The notes under the pieces are model-generated. The model searched no databases, was not told the origin of the DNA, and worked only from the letters and a program-made list of their open reading frames with translations. The position numbers and the translations under genes are program-made. From Halomonas sp. GD1P12 (GTDB taxonomy: Bacteria; Pseudomonadota; Gammaproteobacteria; Pseudomonadales; Halomonadaceae), in contig NZ_CP107007.1 of the NCBI RefSeq assembly GCF_025725645.1, forward strand, positions 2,542,001-2,606,000: a DNA stretch of 64,000 nt, written 5' to 3'. Position 1 is the stretch's first letter, and the number at the start of each line of letters is the position of its first letter. Positions 51,814-60,817 of this stretch are shown here, piece by piece.

Positions 51814-53118
51814 CTAGCTTGCGCCGCCCATGAAGTGCTCGGTGAACAGGCGGTAGTCCTGTTCGACGCAGTCGGCGTAGCGCGTTGCAAACGTAGCCAC
51901 GCTTTCGCAAAACGCCTCTTCACGGCCGTCGATGCGCCGACACACCGCCTCGACAAAGCGCGCGGGCTCCCGGTGGAGCGCCGCCGCTGCCTGCACGTGG
52001 TGCTCGGCAAGCAGCCCGCCCCACTGATGTGCCAGCCGCCGGTACGTCTTGGCGCTTTTGAGCTTGTGGGTAGGCAGGCGCTTCTCGAACCCCGCCACCC
52101 GGCGCACCGCGAAGACCCGGTCGTTGAGCGTCAACCAGCCAAGATAAGGGTCGGCGTGAGGCGCCAACGCGTGAAACGCCGCGGCGTGACGAAGTGCTTC
52201 GTTGGGAAAGAGCTTGCGCCAGCCCTGCTGGTCAGCGCGGCTCAACAGATGAAATGCCGGCGGCGGCGTCTGCTCGACGACCTCGATGATCACGTCATCG
52301 TGCTCACCCCGGGCGCCGCCTTCCAACAGCGCGTAGTAGTGCTCCACTCCCAGCGTGTTGAGCCGGCGCGCCGTGTCCTTGACGCGAAAGTGGCCCTCGT
52401 CGCCCTCCTTGACCGGTTTGGGCAGGGTTTGCGGGTAGTCGTTTTCGATCAGCCGTTTGAGCCGGCTTGCCACATCCACCGGCAGGTTGGCGAGCTTGTT
52501 CGGCTGCGGGACGAACCGTCGCCCCTGCTGCTCGGTGAGTTCGGTCCACTTGTCCAGCGCGCGGCCGGGGTGCTGCTTGTCCGCCACCTTGCCCAAAAAC
52601 GCCTTGAGCGGGCCCTTGGTGTTTTGGAGCTCGCTGCCTTTTGCCGACTGGCCTTCTCGAAGCGCGTCAAGCCGCTCTCGATAGCCCTGAGCCAGCGCCC
52701 ACAGCGCGCGGTCGAGCGCTTTTGACGAAAGCTCGCCGTGCTCGCGGATGTTCAGCACAAGGCTTGCGGCCAGGCGCCACAGATCGAGCTGATAGTCGCC
52801 GATCAGCGCGCGATCCACGCCGGTCAAACCATAGCGAATTGGCTGGCCCGCATGCCCCACTGCTGCAAAGGAGTGAAGTCTGGCGTCGCCGTGCAGCCAG
52901 GTCTGCGTCTCTGGCCAGCCGCCAAACAGCGCGAGGCGCCACTCGGGCCATACATCCTGCCAGTAAAGATGATTCGTGGCGTCGAAAAAGCGCCGCGACG
53001 ACGCCGCCATGCGCGCAAATCTCGCCTGGCGCTGCGCCGCGGGTAGCGACTCGCTGGCTACGTGAAGTGCTTCGATAACCTGTTGAGGGCGGTTACGCCC
53101 GACCAGCCGATGGCTCAT
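51814..53118 (-). CDS. DUF2252-family protein
   Basis: A 434-residue soluble protein. Kinase-like-fold signatures of DUF2252 are visible: TWLHGDARLHSFAAV, FDVNDFD-like region replaced by RYGLTGVDRALIGDYQLDLWRLAASL, and RRVAGFEKRLPTHKL. The family is proposed to be phosphotransferase-like, without a known substrate. The ATG at 53118 is chosen because CAGGAG precedes it. The 29 residues upstream have no support. Confidence 0.82.
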   Translation of the reverse strand: MSHRLVGRNRPQQVIEALHVASESLPAAQRQARFARMAASSRRFFDATNHLYWQDVWPEWRLALFGGWPETQTWLHGDARLHSFAAVGHAGQPIRYGLTGVDRALIGDYQLDLWRLAASLVLNIREHGELSSKALDRALWALAQGYRERLDALREGQSAKGSELQNTKGPLKAFLGKVADKQHPGRALDKWTELTEQQGRRFVPQPNKLANLPVDVASRLKRLIENDYPQTLPKPVKEGDEGHFRVKDTARRLNTLGVEHYYALLEGGARGEHDDVIIEVVEQTPPPAFHLLSRADQQGWRKLFPNEALRHAAAFHALAPHADPYLGWLTLNDRVFAVRRVAGFEKRLPTHKLKSAKTYRRLAHQWGGLLAEHHVQAAAALHREPARFVEAVCRRIDGREEAFCESVATFATRYADCVEQDYRLFTEHFMGGAS

Positions 53119-53529
53119 TGCGCGGCTCTCCTGAAGGGATGCAAGCCCCTCAGTCTGGCCGCGCTTCGTTAAGGGTTTAAGACAGTGCAAGCCTGGCAAT
53201 GACACGAGCTGGAGGCCCAGCCCCCTTGGCTCATGATCTGAAAAAATCCATTAAAACCAGATTAATCAGCTAAATAGGCTACAGTTATAAAGAAAGTCAA
53301 CATTATCGAGGAGTCTTTTCAACGATTTTCACTATTGGCGTTTGGACGCCCCTTCCGGTTCGCAAGCCCCTATTCGTGCCTCGTGGCGGTGATATCGAAC
53401 GTAATGGCCGCCCCTGCGGATAATGAAAATATCCGTCAGCGATGAGGCCGCGACCGGCTACGCACCCACGCCGCCGCCCACGCCGAAGGTCGTGCTTTCG
53501 CGGATTCACTGCTTTTAAAGGATGCTGAT
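53119..53529. other. 411-base intergenic region with long leader
   Basis: Divergent region between DUF2252 and the binding-protein gene. It contains an AT-rich stretch (about 53235-53300) with a possible -10 TATAAA near 53286. That would leave a leader of over 200 bases before the ATG at 53530. The leader holds a CGGATA-ATGAAAA-TATCCG hairpin (53417-53435) and a C-rich segment. No known riboswitch recognised and no gene seen. Confidence 0.4.
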
Positions 53530-54465
53530 ATGCAAAGAGTTCTACTGACCACGTTTGCCCTTATCACCACGCTGCCACTCGCCGTACAGGCGGCTCAGGA
53601 CGAGAGTCGTGAACTTCGCCTGATCACTCCGCCCTGGCCCGGCGTGACGGTCAAAAGTGAAATCCTTTCTCAACTGATCGAACCGCTGGGCTACCGCGCC
53701 ACGACTCAAGAACTGAGCTCGACGGTGGGGTACAGCACGCTCCAGCAAGGCGACAGCGATGCCTTCCTGGCCGGCTGGCTCCCTGCTCAACAGGAGAGCT
53801 ACGACGCCGCGATGGCCTCCGGCACGATCGTGGATCTGGGCAACAACGTCGAAGGCGCGCGTATGGGCTTTGCAGTGCCCGGCTACGTCGCCGATGAAGG
53901 CATCACCAGCGCCGAGCAGCTGGCCGACCCGGAGGTCGCGGCGCGCTTCGAGCAGCGGATCTACAGCATCGAAAGCGGCTCGACGGTCACCGAGATGATG
54001 GAGAGCGCCATCGATCACGATACCTACGGGCTAGCCGGCTGGTCGATCCTCTCCTCCTCCACGCCAGGCATGCTCAGCGAAGTCGCCTCGGCCAACAGCG
54101 ATGGCCGTTGGATTCTGTTTTACGGCTGGACGCCCCACTGGATGGTGCCGGCGTACGACGTTCGCATTCTCGACGACCCCAACGGCGTCTTCGGCGATCG
54201 CAACGGCGACAACGACGTCAAAACCATCGTCGCCAAGGACTATGTCGATGCCAACCCCAACATGACGCGCCTGCTCGATCAGTTCGCCTTCACCGCCGAG
54301 GAGCAGAGCGCCTTCATTAGCGCCTACAGCCAACAAGAGCGCGAGCTGGAGGATGTCGCTCGCCAGTGGCTGGCGGATCACCCGGAGCGGGTGGCCACCT
54401 TCCTCGAAGGCGTCACGACGTTCGATGGAGAAGACGCCCAAACCATCCTGGAGAGCAGCCAATGA
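53530..54465 (+). CDS. glycine betaine/proline-type ABC substrate-binding protein (OpuAC family)
   Basis: A 311-residue periplasmic protein with a Sec signal peptide ending near residue 21 (VQA). The OpuAC signatures are present: PPWPGVTVKSEIL, GDSDAFLAGWLP, and aromatic residues such as the WTPHW stretch that can form the quaternary-ammonium cage. It presumably binds glycine betaine, choline or a related osmolyte. No permease or ATPase gene is adjacent. Instead the next gene is a class II aldolase, coupled by an ATGA overlap. Confidence 0.9.
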   Translation: MQRVLLTTFALITTLPLAVQAAQDESRELRLITPPWPGVTVKSEILSQLIEPLGYRATTQELSSTVGYSTLQQGDSDAFLAGWLPAQQESYDAAMASGTIVDLGNNVEGARMGFAVPGYVADEGITSAEQLADPEVAARFEQRIYSIESGSTVTEMMESAIDHDTYGLAGWSILSSSTPGMLSEVASANSDGRWILFYGWTPHWMVPAYDVRILDDPNGVFGDRNGDNDVKTIVAKDYVDANPNMTRLLDQFAFTAEEQSAFISAYSQQERELEDVARQWLADHPERVATFLEGVTTFDGEDAQTILESSQ

Positions 54466-55190
54466 GCGCGAACACCATGAACGAACAGGCCATTCGCGAA
54501 GATCTCGCCGCGGCGTACCAGCTCGTTGCGCTGGAGGGCATGGACGACGGTATTGAGACACATATCTCGGCGCGCCTGCCAAACGATCGCTTTCTTCTCA
54601 ACGCCTACGGGCTGCGCTTCGACGAAATACGCGCCGACAACCTGGTGATCGTCGACGCCGGCGGTGAAGTGCTGGACGACCCGACCGGCCTGGGCATCAA
54701 TCCAGCGGGCTTCACGATCCACAGCGCCCTGCACGAGGCTCGCCCGGAGGTACACTGCGTGCTGCATACCCATACGGTGGCCGGCGTAGCGCTATCGTGT
54801 CTCGAGGAGGGTCTTTTACCGCTCAACCAGTGGGCGCTACAGTTCTTCGATCGGCTGAGCTACCACGATTTCGAAGGTATCGCCCTGGATCTCGAAGAGC
54901 GCGAGCGGCTGGCCCGCGATCTGGGCCAGAACTCGGCGATGATCCTGCGCCAACACGGTCTGCTGACCTGTGGGCAAAGCGTTGGCGAGGCCTTTTTGCG
55001 CATGCGCGACCTGGAGCGCAGCTGCCGTGCGCAGCTGGCCGCCCAGGGCACCGGCCAGGCCTTGATCACGGCCTCCCGGGAGATGGGCGAGTACGTCGCC
55101 CAGCAGTACGAGGTCTGGGCGGCAGGCGAGGCGGGCACCGGCCGCGCCTGGCAGGCCGAGCGCCGCCGACTGAAAAGCCGCGAAGGCTAA
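54462..55190 (+). CDS. class II aldolase/adducin-family protein
   Basis: A 242-residue zinc-dependent aldolase/epimerase-fold enzyme. Metal ligands are visible in HTHTVAGVA (His-x-His) and RQHGLLTCG (His). The N-terminal GMDDGIETHISARLP is typical of the COG0235 group. Substrate unknown. The start ATG overlaps the binding-protein stop (ATGA). Its stop shares CTAA with the convergent symporter gene. Pairing with a betaine-type binding protein is unusual. Confidence 0.88.
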   Translation: MSANTMNEQAIREDLAAAYQLVALEGMDDGIETHISARLPNDRFLLNAYGLRFDEIRADNLVIVDAGGEVLDDPTGLGINPAGFTIHSALHEARPEVHCVLHTHTVAGVALSCLEEGLLPLNQWALQFFDRLSYHDFEGIALDLEERERLARDLGQNSAMILRQHGLLTCGQSVGEAFLRMRDLERSCRAQLAAQGTGQALITASREMGEYVAQQYEVWAAGEAGTGRAWQAERRRLKSREG

Positions 55191-56692
55191 CGCAGCACCT
55201 GCCCAGCGTTTTGGCGTCGGGCAAACCCACGCGGCGCCGAAATACGGAAAAATCGCTCGACCACGCTGGCCTCGACGGCGGGCGTGGCAAGCGACACGGC
55301 GACGAACATCGGCAGGTTGATCAAAAGCCCCCAGAAGCCGGCGTGAATGCCGAGCGGATGCGACCACACCGTGGTGAACGCCACGGTCACCGCGAACCCC
55401 GAAAGAATCCCCGCCATGACGCCGAGCTTCGAGGCGCGCGGCCAGAAGAACATGCCGATGAACGCCGGCAATACCTGAGAGGCAAACCCCAGCCCCACCA
55501 GCAGGATCATCACCAGACTCCCCGGCTCGGCGATCGCCAGCGGCGCGATGATCAGCGCCATCACCGGCAGCAGCAGCCAACGCGCGAGTTTGGCCGTGAA
55601 CGCATCCGAGAGCTTGAACAACGGCTGCAGCACGTCCTTGGTCGCGGAGAGCGCCACCGAGTGAATGAACGGCTCGCTCGAGGACATCGAAGCCGCCAGC
55701 GTACCGGCGCCTAAAAGGCCCACCAGCAGCACCGGCAGGTTCGCCATGGCGTACTCCAGCACCACGGTATCGGCGCGCTCGAGCTCCGGCAGCGAGTAGA
55801 TACCGATGAACCCGACCACCACCACAGGCAGGATCACCACGTAGTAGGTCGGAAGCCAGGTCGCGCTACGGCGAATGGTGCGCGCCGAGGAGGCACACAT
55901 CCACTGCGTCCACACCGGCGGCATGAACGAAAACATCGACACGATGATCGAGGTGGTCCAGAAGCTGAAGCTCATGTCACCCTTGGCGCCGGGCAGCGTC
56001 AGAAACTCGGCGTGGTCTTGCTGGATGCGCGTGAACACCGCGGACATGTCGAACCCGCCGGTGGCGCTGTGCACCGCCCAGAGCCCCACCGCCCAGGCGA
56101 CCACCAGCATCAACGCGCCCTGAAAGGCGTTGGTGCGCCCGATCGCCCGCTGGCCGCTGATATAGAGATACACCGCGATACAGGAAAGCACGATGATTAC
56201 CCCAAGCCATACGGGGATGGCGCCACCGCTCATCACGAACAGAATATAGGCCGACCCCACGGTCTGGAGCACCGCGACGGCGATCGACCCCACCGCCATC
56301 ACCAGCGATGCCAGCGCGCCGAGTGCCGGGCTCTGGTAGCGATCCGCAATCGCGCTTGCCTGAGTGACGTGGCCAAACTGCGCGCCGAACTGCCACACCT
56401 TGGGCCCGAAATACCAGGCCACTAGCGCCAGATAAGCCAGATACACCGCCACGTAGAACACCGCCACGCCCTTTGAGTAGGCCCAGCCCGGCGCGCCCAT
56501 GAAGGTGTAAGCACTCACACTGCCTGCCGCGATCAGCAGATACAGCGTGACCGGCCCCATGCTTCGCCCGGCCACGCCCCACTGCTCCAGTGTATCCATA
56601 CGGTGCCCGGCACGAGCCTTGAGCCCAATGATCATGGCAATGGCCACGTACCCTAACGTTATGATGAGCGGCCAGGAACTATTCATGCCCAT
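55187..56692 (-). CDS. sodium:solute symporter (SSS family)
   Basis: A 501-residue inner-membrane symporter with about 13 hydrophobic helices. Family motifs include VAGRSMGPVTLYLLIAAGS, GRTNAFQGALML and the SSSEPFIHSVALSATKD region. Members carry sugars, amino acids, vitamins or organic acids with Na+. It overlaps the preceding DUF3311 gene by 14 bases, the usual partner for this SSS subgroup, and is co-operonic with an amidase, so an amide or its product is a likely substrate. Confidence 0.9.
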   Translation of the reverse strand: MGMNSSWPLIITLGYVAIAMIIGLKARAGHRMDTLEQWGVAGRSMGPVTLYLLIAAGSVSAYTFMGAPGWAYSKGVAVFYVAVYLAYLALVAWYFGPKVWQFGAQFGHVTQASAIADRYQSPALGALASLVMAVGSIAVAVLQTVGSAYILFVMSGGAIPVWLGVIIVLSCIAVYLYISGQRAIGRTNAFQGALMLVVAWAVGLWAVHSATGGFDMSAVFTRIQQDHAEFLTLPGAKGDMSFSFWTTSIIVSMFSFMPPVWTQWMCASSARTIRRSATWLPTYYVVILPVVVVGFIGIYSLPELERADTVVLEYAMANLPVLLVGLLGAGTLAASMSSSEPFIHSVALSATKDVLQPLFKLSDAFTAKLARWLLLPVMALIIAPLAIAEPGSLVMILLVGLGFASQVLPAFIGMFFWPRASKLGVMAGILSGFAVTVAFTTVWSHPLGIHAGFWGLLINLPMFVAVSLATPAVEASVVERFFRISAPRGFARRQNAGQVLR

Positions 56693-56906
56693 CCCTCTCG
56701 ACGAGTCGGTTGCCGACGAGCATTACGCCCACGCAGGAAAAGATGACCACATAGCTCCAGACGATCATCAGCGGCAGACCGAACACCAGTGCTGCCTGGT
56801 TGATAAAGCCGATGACCGGCCAGGTGCCGGCCAGCACCAGCACGATAAATGCAGCAAGAAGGCCCCACCCCGCGCGTGAGGTGGGTAATACGAAAAGACG
56901 ACGCAT
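56679..56906 (-). CDS. DUF3311 small membrane protein
   Basis: A 75-residue protein with two membrane helices (AGWGLLAAFIVLVLAGTWPV, then LPLMIVWSYVVIFSCVGVML). DUF3311 proteins regularly precede SSS symporters and may be accessory subunits. The ATG at 56906 has an AAGAGA upstream. An in-frame ATG at 56948 would add 14 residues but lacks a ribosome binding site. Between the amidase and symporter genes. Confidence 0.8.
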   Translation of the reverse strand: MRRLFVLPTSRAGWGLLAAFIVLVLAGTWPVIGFINQAALVFGLPLMIVWSYVVIFSCVGVMLVGNRLVERDGHE

Positions 56907-56951
56907 GGCAATTCTCTTGGGATTGTTGGGAGACAGGTCATTTTTCATGAT

Positions 56952-58352
56952 TCAAGCGGCACGCGTATCCAGCTTCGGCCAACGCACGGGTAACGCCAGC
57001 TCGGTTTCCAGTTGGTAGGCCAGTTTCAATACTCCGTGGTCGTTAAACCGGGGGCCGATCAACTGTACGCCGATAGGCATCTCGTCCTCGCTATAGCCCG
57101 CATTGAGTGAAAGCGCCGGCTGCTCGCCCATGTTCCAGGGCACGGTGTAGGCGATGTGCTCGAAGGGACGGCGCGGGTCGTCGGTCGGCGAAGCCCACTC
57201 GGCGGGAAATGAGACGTTGGGTGTAGTAGGCGAAATCACGAAATCCACCTGTTCGAAGATGGCCTCGCTTTCGCGGCGCATTGCCATTGTCTGCTGAAAG
57301 CCACTCACCACATCCAGCGCGCTCGACTCCTTCGCACCACGAGCCCATTCGATAATCGCGGGCAGAACCCGGGCGCGCTCCTCGTCACTCAGTTTTTCGA
57401 GCTCGCCTTGCTGGCGCGCCTGCCAGAAGCGATCCAGACCATCGAGCATCTCGCGTGTTAGTACGGGAGCCACGGGCACCAGCGTTGCGCCGCGAGCTTC
57501 CAGACGCTGGGCGGCGAAGGTCACCGCCGCCTCGATGTCCGGTTCGAGCGCCAATCCGCAGCCCGCATCCAGCATCACGCCGATACGCAGACCGTTCATA
57601 TCAAGCGTCAGATCCTGCCAGTCGATGCGCTCCGGCGGCAGGCGCATGGCATCGCGGCGATCGGTCCGGCTCAAGGTTGGCATCACCAGTGCGGCGTCCT
57701 CGACACAGCGCACCATGGGACCGGCGCAGCGGCCAACGTAATAAGGGTCGATCGGAATACGACCAAGGGTCGGCTTGAAGCCCACGACCCCACACCAGGC
57801 GGCGGGCAGGCGCACCGAGCCACCGATATCAGTGCCGATGTGCACAGGCCCGAATCCGGCCGCTGCTGCCGCACCGGCGCCGGAGCTGGAACCACCGGTA
57901 TTACAATTCAAATCCCAAGGATTACGGGTAAGGCCGTGAAACGAGGAGAGCCCCGACGAGAGCATGCCAAAATCCGGGCAGGTAGTTTTGCCAAGCAGTA
58001 CCGCATTGGCTTCGTCCAAGCGCGCGGCGGGAGGCGCGTCCGCCGCCGCCGGGGTCTGGTCACCCAGCCCCGTCCCAACGGGAACGGGCTGGCCTCGAGT
58101 GGCCACCAGTTCCTTCAGCGTCACCGGGACGCCATCGAGCGCCCCTAGGCTTTCGCCTTTCGACCAGCGGGCAGTGGAAGCCTTGGCAGCGTCGAGAAAG
58201 CGCTCCGGCGAATAGGCGTAAAGCGCGTTAATTTGTCCTTCGTGGCGCTCAATATGAGCAACCAGATCCTTGGCCACCTCGTCGGGGGAGAATGCCTTGT
58301 TTCGGTAGCCATCCAGCAGCTGGGTCGCCGTCAATTGATGAAGCTCGAACAT
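56952..58352 (-). CDS. amidase-signature family enzyme
   Basis: A 466-residue hydrolase of the Ser-Ser-Lys amidase family. Lys in VTLKEL (about residue 80) and the Ser pair in NTGGSSSGAG and GTDIGGSVRLPAAWCG give the catalytic triad. FKPTLGRIP completes the signature. It could cleave an amide taken up by the downstream symporter. It is not GatA: no gatB/C is nearby and the C-terminus differs. First gene of the amidase-DUF3311-SSS operon. Confidence 0.9.
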   Translation of the reverse strand: MFELHQLTATQLLDGYRNKAFSPDEVAKDLVAHIERHEGQINALYAYSPERFLDAAKASTARWSKGESLGALDGVPVTLKELVATRGQPVPVGTGLGDQTPAAADAPPAARLDEANAVLLGKTTCPDFGMLSSGLSSFHGLTRNPWDLNCNTGGSSSGAGAAAAAGFGPVHIGTDIGGSVRLPAAWCGVVGFKPTLGRIPIDPYYVGRCAGPMVRCVEDAALVMPTLSRTDRRDAMRLPPERIDWQDLTLDMNGLRIGVMLDAGCGLALEPDIEAAVTFAAQRLEARGATLVPVAPVLTREMLDGLDRFWQARQQGELEKLSDEERARVLPAIIEWARGAKESSALDVVSGFQQTMAMRRESEAIFEQVDFVISPTTPNVSFPAEWASPTDDPRRPFEHIAYTVPWNMGEQPALSLNAGYSEDEMPIGVQLIGPRFNDHGVLKLAYQLETELALPVRWPKLDTRAA

Positions 58353-58433
58353 GCCGTCGTCCTTTGCGTTGTTATCGACGCTTTTAGAATGGCGTTAGTC
58401 AGCGCTACATACTATTTCAATTTTAATGTCAGC

Positions 58434-58459
58434 GTGTCCACTTTTTGTGTGCACTTTTA
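58434..58459. repeat. two tandem 13-bp repeats
   Basis: GTGTCCACTTTTT followed by GTGTGCACTTTTA, 82 bases upstream of the amidase start and touching the LysR stop codon. Confidence 0.6.
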
Positions 58460-59368
58460 ACGAGGCGAGCTGTCATGAGCCTGCAAGGCCTTGGCCAGCA
58501 GCGAAAGACACGCTTCGACGGCGAAGCTTCGAGTGCGGTGACGAAAGACACAGAGATCCATACGCGCCGGTTCGAGCTCGTCCGGAGCGAGAGGAATGCT
58601 CTTGAGTTCACCGTTTCGACACTCACGGGCCACCGCCATGGGCGGGAGAATGAGTACGCCAGCCCCGTTCAGGGCCAGCGCCTTTTGGGTCTCGAGCGAC
58701 GCGGTATCGAAGGTAGGCATGAGTTTGATGCCCGCCCGATGAGCACTTCGCTCGAACGCCTGACGCGCTCCAAAGGTTTCACCCGGCAAGATGATACGGT
58801 GCTCGGCAAGTGCTTCGAGCGTCACCTCGCAAGCGGCGGCCAATGGATGCTCTGGTGCCATGACCGCATGGTGCTCCAGGCGCACACTCTCCAGAACAAG
58901 AATATCCTCGTGGCGCGGCATGAAAAATGACAGGCCGATATCCGCAGTACCCAAGCGTAGACTCTCGACCATCTGCCCGGCGCTGGCGATGCCGATATCG
59001 AAATTAAGCCTAGGATGACGCGCAGCCATGTCGGCCAGCGCTGGAGCAAGTAGCCCCGCCACCACGCCCTCGGCCACTTGCAAACGCACTCGCCCGGTAC
59101 GTAAGCCCTTGAGGTCGGCAATATGCTCCTGGACGCGCTCCAGATCGCGCAGTGTGTGCTGTGCCTGGGCGGCCAATAGCTCTCCCGCCGCAGTCAGGCT
59201 GATACCGTTGGGCCCTCGCTCCAGTAGCGGCGCGCCCATCTGATGCTCCAGCAGATCGATCTGGCGGCTGATCGCTGTAGGTGCGATGTGCAGCTTGGCC
59301 GCCGCCTGGCGTAGCGAGCGACACCGCGCGACGGTATCGAAGTAGTGAAGCGCGCGGCCGCTGATCAT
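58457..59368 (-). CDS. LysR-family transcriptional regulator
   Basis: A 303-residue LTTR. The helix-turn-helix (LRQAAAKLHIAPTAISRQIDLLEHQMGAPLLER, written from about residue 18) is clear, followed by the effector domain. The start at 59368 is set by an ATGA overlap with the GNAT stop. Longer readings would intrude on the GNAT gene. It is directly upstream of the amidase-symporter operon on the same strand and may regulate it. Confidence 0.9.
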   Translation of the reverse strand: MISGRALHYFDTVARCRSLRQAAAKLHIAPTAISRQIDLLEHQMGAPLLERGPNGISLTAAGELLAAQAQHTLRDLERVQEHIADLKGLRTGRVRLQVAEGVVAGLLAPALADMAARHPRLNFDIGIASAGQMVESLRLGTADIGLSFFMPRHEDILVLESVRLEHHAVMAPEHPLAAACEVTLEALAEHRIILPGETFGARQAFERSAHRAGIKLMPTFDTASLETQKALALNGAGVLILPPMAVARECRNGELKSIPLAPDELEPARMDLCVFRHRTRSFAVEACLSLLAKALQAHDSSPR

Positions 59369-59850
59369 TGGACCGTCTCGCTGACGCACTTCGCCATGAG
59401 CGTGACCTGCTCGCCGAGATACGTCACCTCCTCGAAGGCGCGCCAACCCAGGCGGTGGTAAAGTGCCTGTTGATCCGGCGTGTAGAGATAGCCGCACTCG
59501 AAGCCGTTCGATAAAGCCTCCTGCTCGACCCGTGCGACCAGCCGTGAGGCGATCCCACGGCCACGCTGGTTCGGCAAGACGAACACCGACGCAAGCCAGG
59601 GGCCAAGCTCGGGCCGGGTCGACATGTCGTCCGCGATCAAGCTCGCCGTGCCCACCGCCGCCCCCTTTTCCAGCGCCACGAAGATCGACGGCACCCCGCC
59701 CTCACCGCACTCTGAACGCACGAACGCGATCTGCTTTTCGAGGGTCTGGCCGGGGTGCAGGTGCCCCCAGGCCTCGAAGGTCCAGGTCGCCACCAACGTG
59801 ACGTGTGGGCTGTCAGCGCGAAGGCGTTCGATGGTGAAGGTATCCGTCAT
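59365..59850 (-). CDS. GNAT-family N-acetyltransferase
   Basis: A 161-residue acetyltransferase. The acetyl-CoA pyrophosphate loop is LPNQRGRGIASRLV (Q/R-x-x-G-x-G/A). The substrate is not readable. Coupled to the LysR gene by a 4-base overlap, which is an unusual regulator-enzyme pairing. Confidence 0.88.
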   Translation of the reverse strand: MTDTFTIERLRADSPHVTLVATWTFEAWGHLHPGQTLEKQIAFVRSECGEGGVPSIFVALEKGAAVGTASLIADDMSTRPELGPWLASVFVLPNQRGRGIASRLVARVEQEALSNGFECGYLYTPDQQALYHRLGWRAFEEVTYLGEQVTLMAKCVSETVQ

Positions 59851-59887
59851 GGGTCGTCCTGGTGGTGCATGAAAACGGGTTCGCGGT

Positions 59888-60616
59888 CTAGGTGTTCTGC
59901 CGAACGAACTCCACGCTCTGCGGATGCTGCGCGCAGTAAAAGAGGTAGATGAGCCCGACCGCCCCCCAATCCAGGTTCGCCTCGCCTTCAGAGTCGATCT
60001 GGGCGAAAAACGTCATGGACGCCTGGCAATGGGGGCAATCGGGCACGTGCTCGCCCTGAAGGTAGAGCGGGTAACCGCCCTGCCAGCTTTTCAAATCATC
60101 GATACAGCCTGCCCGCGTCACTGCCTGATCAAAAGCCTGCCAGGGGCTTTCCGGGTCGAGCTCGCAACAAAGCCCTTCGGCTTCAGGGCTTTGGGTATCG
60201 AGCCCTTCCCAGCCGGGTAGCGAGCGCACCGTTTGGTGCGTAATCCGACACGGCGTGATGGCGTTGCGATCGGCGCCGGGTGGCGCCAGTCGAATCTGCT
60301 TATAGCCTTGCGGCGCGGTGAACCACTGCGCGTGCCAGAGCCCACGGTCGCGTGGGTCGTCGCCCGCGGGCAGGCAGTCAAAGCAGTAGTGAAAGACGAG
60401 CAGCGCGCTCGTCGTCTCATCAAAAAGTTGGAAAACGAAGGTGAGCGGTTGGGTGCAAAGCTTGCATACGGGCCACGTCGCCCCCGATTCAAAGTAGGGC
60501 AAACCGCCGAACTTGCTGACCGGCAATGGCACCCACGCCTCGGGGTCGGCGTGGGGCGTAAGCAGCATGGCCTCTTTAATCAGCGGGGCAAGCAGCGCGT
60601 CGAGTCGGTCTTCCAT
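59888..60616 (-). CDS. DUF1963-family (YwqG-like) protein
   Basis: A 242-residue soluble protein. The family core SKFGGLPYFESGATWP is followed by cysteine pairs (CKLC; CFDC; CPHC) that may bind zinc. DUF1963 proteins have no known biochemical function. Single gene. Confidence 0.75.
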   Translation of the reverse strand: MEDRLDALLAPLIKEAMLLTPHADPEAWVPLPVSKFGGLPYFESGATWPVCKLCTQPLTFVFQLFDETTSALLVFHYCFDCLPAGDDPRDRGLWHAQWFTAPQGYKQIRLAPPGADRNAITPCRITHQTVRSLPGWEGLDTQSPEAEGLCCELDPESPWQAFDQAVTRAGCIDDLKSWQGGYPLYLQGEHVPDCPHCQASMTFFAQIDSEGEANLDWGAVGLIYLFYCAQHPQSVEFVRQNT

Positions 60617-60685
60617 GAAGCGATTCCTTTATCGATGGGAGGACTCTAACCCAAAACCCGCCAAGCGATAAGCGCCGCTCTACCT

Positions 60686-60724
60686 TGACACCCTATCCTG
60701 AGGCCCTATCGTGACGCCCTCAAC
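60686..60724. repeat. three tandem 13-bp repeats with embedded promoter-like hexamers
   Basis: Units TGACACCCTATCC, TGAGGCCCTATCG and TGACGCCCTCAAC. A TTGACA (60685-60690) and a TATCGT (60707-60712) 16 bases apart lie in the repeats and could form the promoter of the downstream GGDEF gene. Confidence 0.65.
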
Positions 60725-60817
60725 GCTCACTCATACTTTCCTACGATCAATGGGTAAGCTCGCTTGCACGCTTGGCGTGCTAGGCTCCCACAAACCGTGA
60801 TCCGAGAACCCCATCGC

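Noticed and set aside
53330..53529. Glycine or other known riboswitch before the binding-protein gene
   Set aside because: I could not find the conserved core of any riboswitch class I know, only isolated stems.
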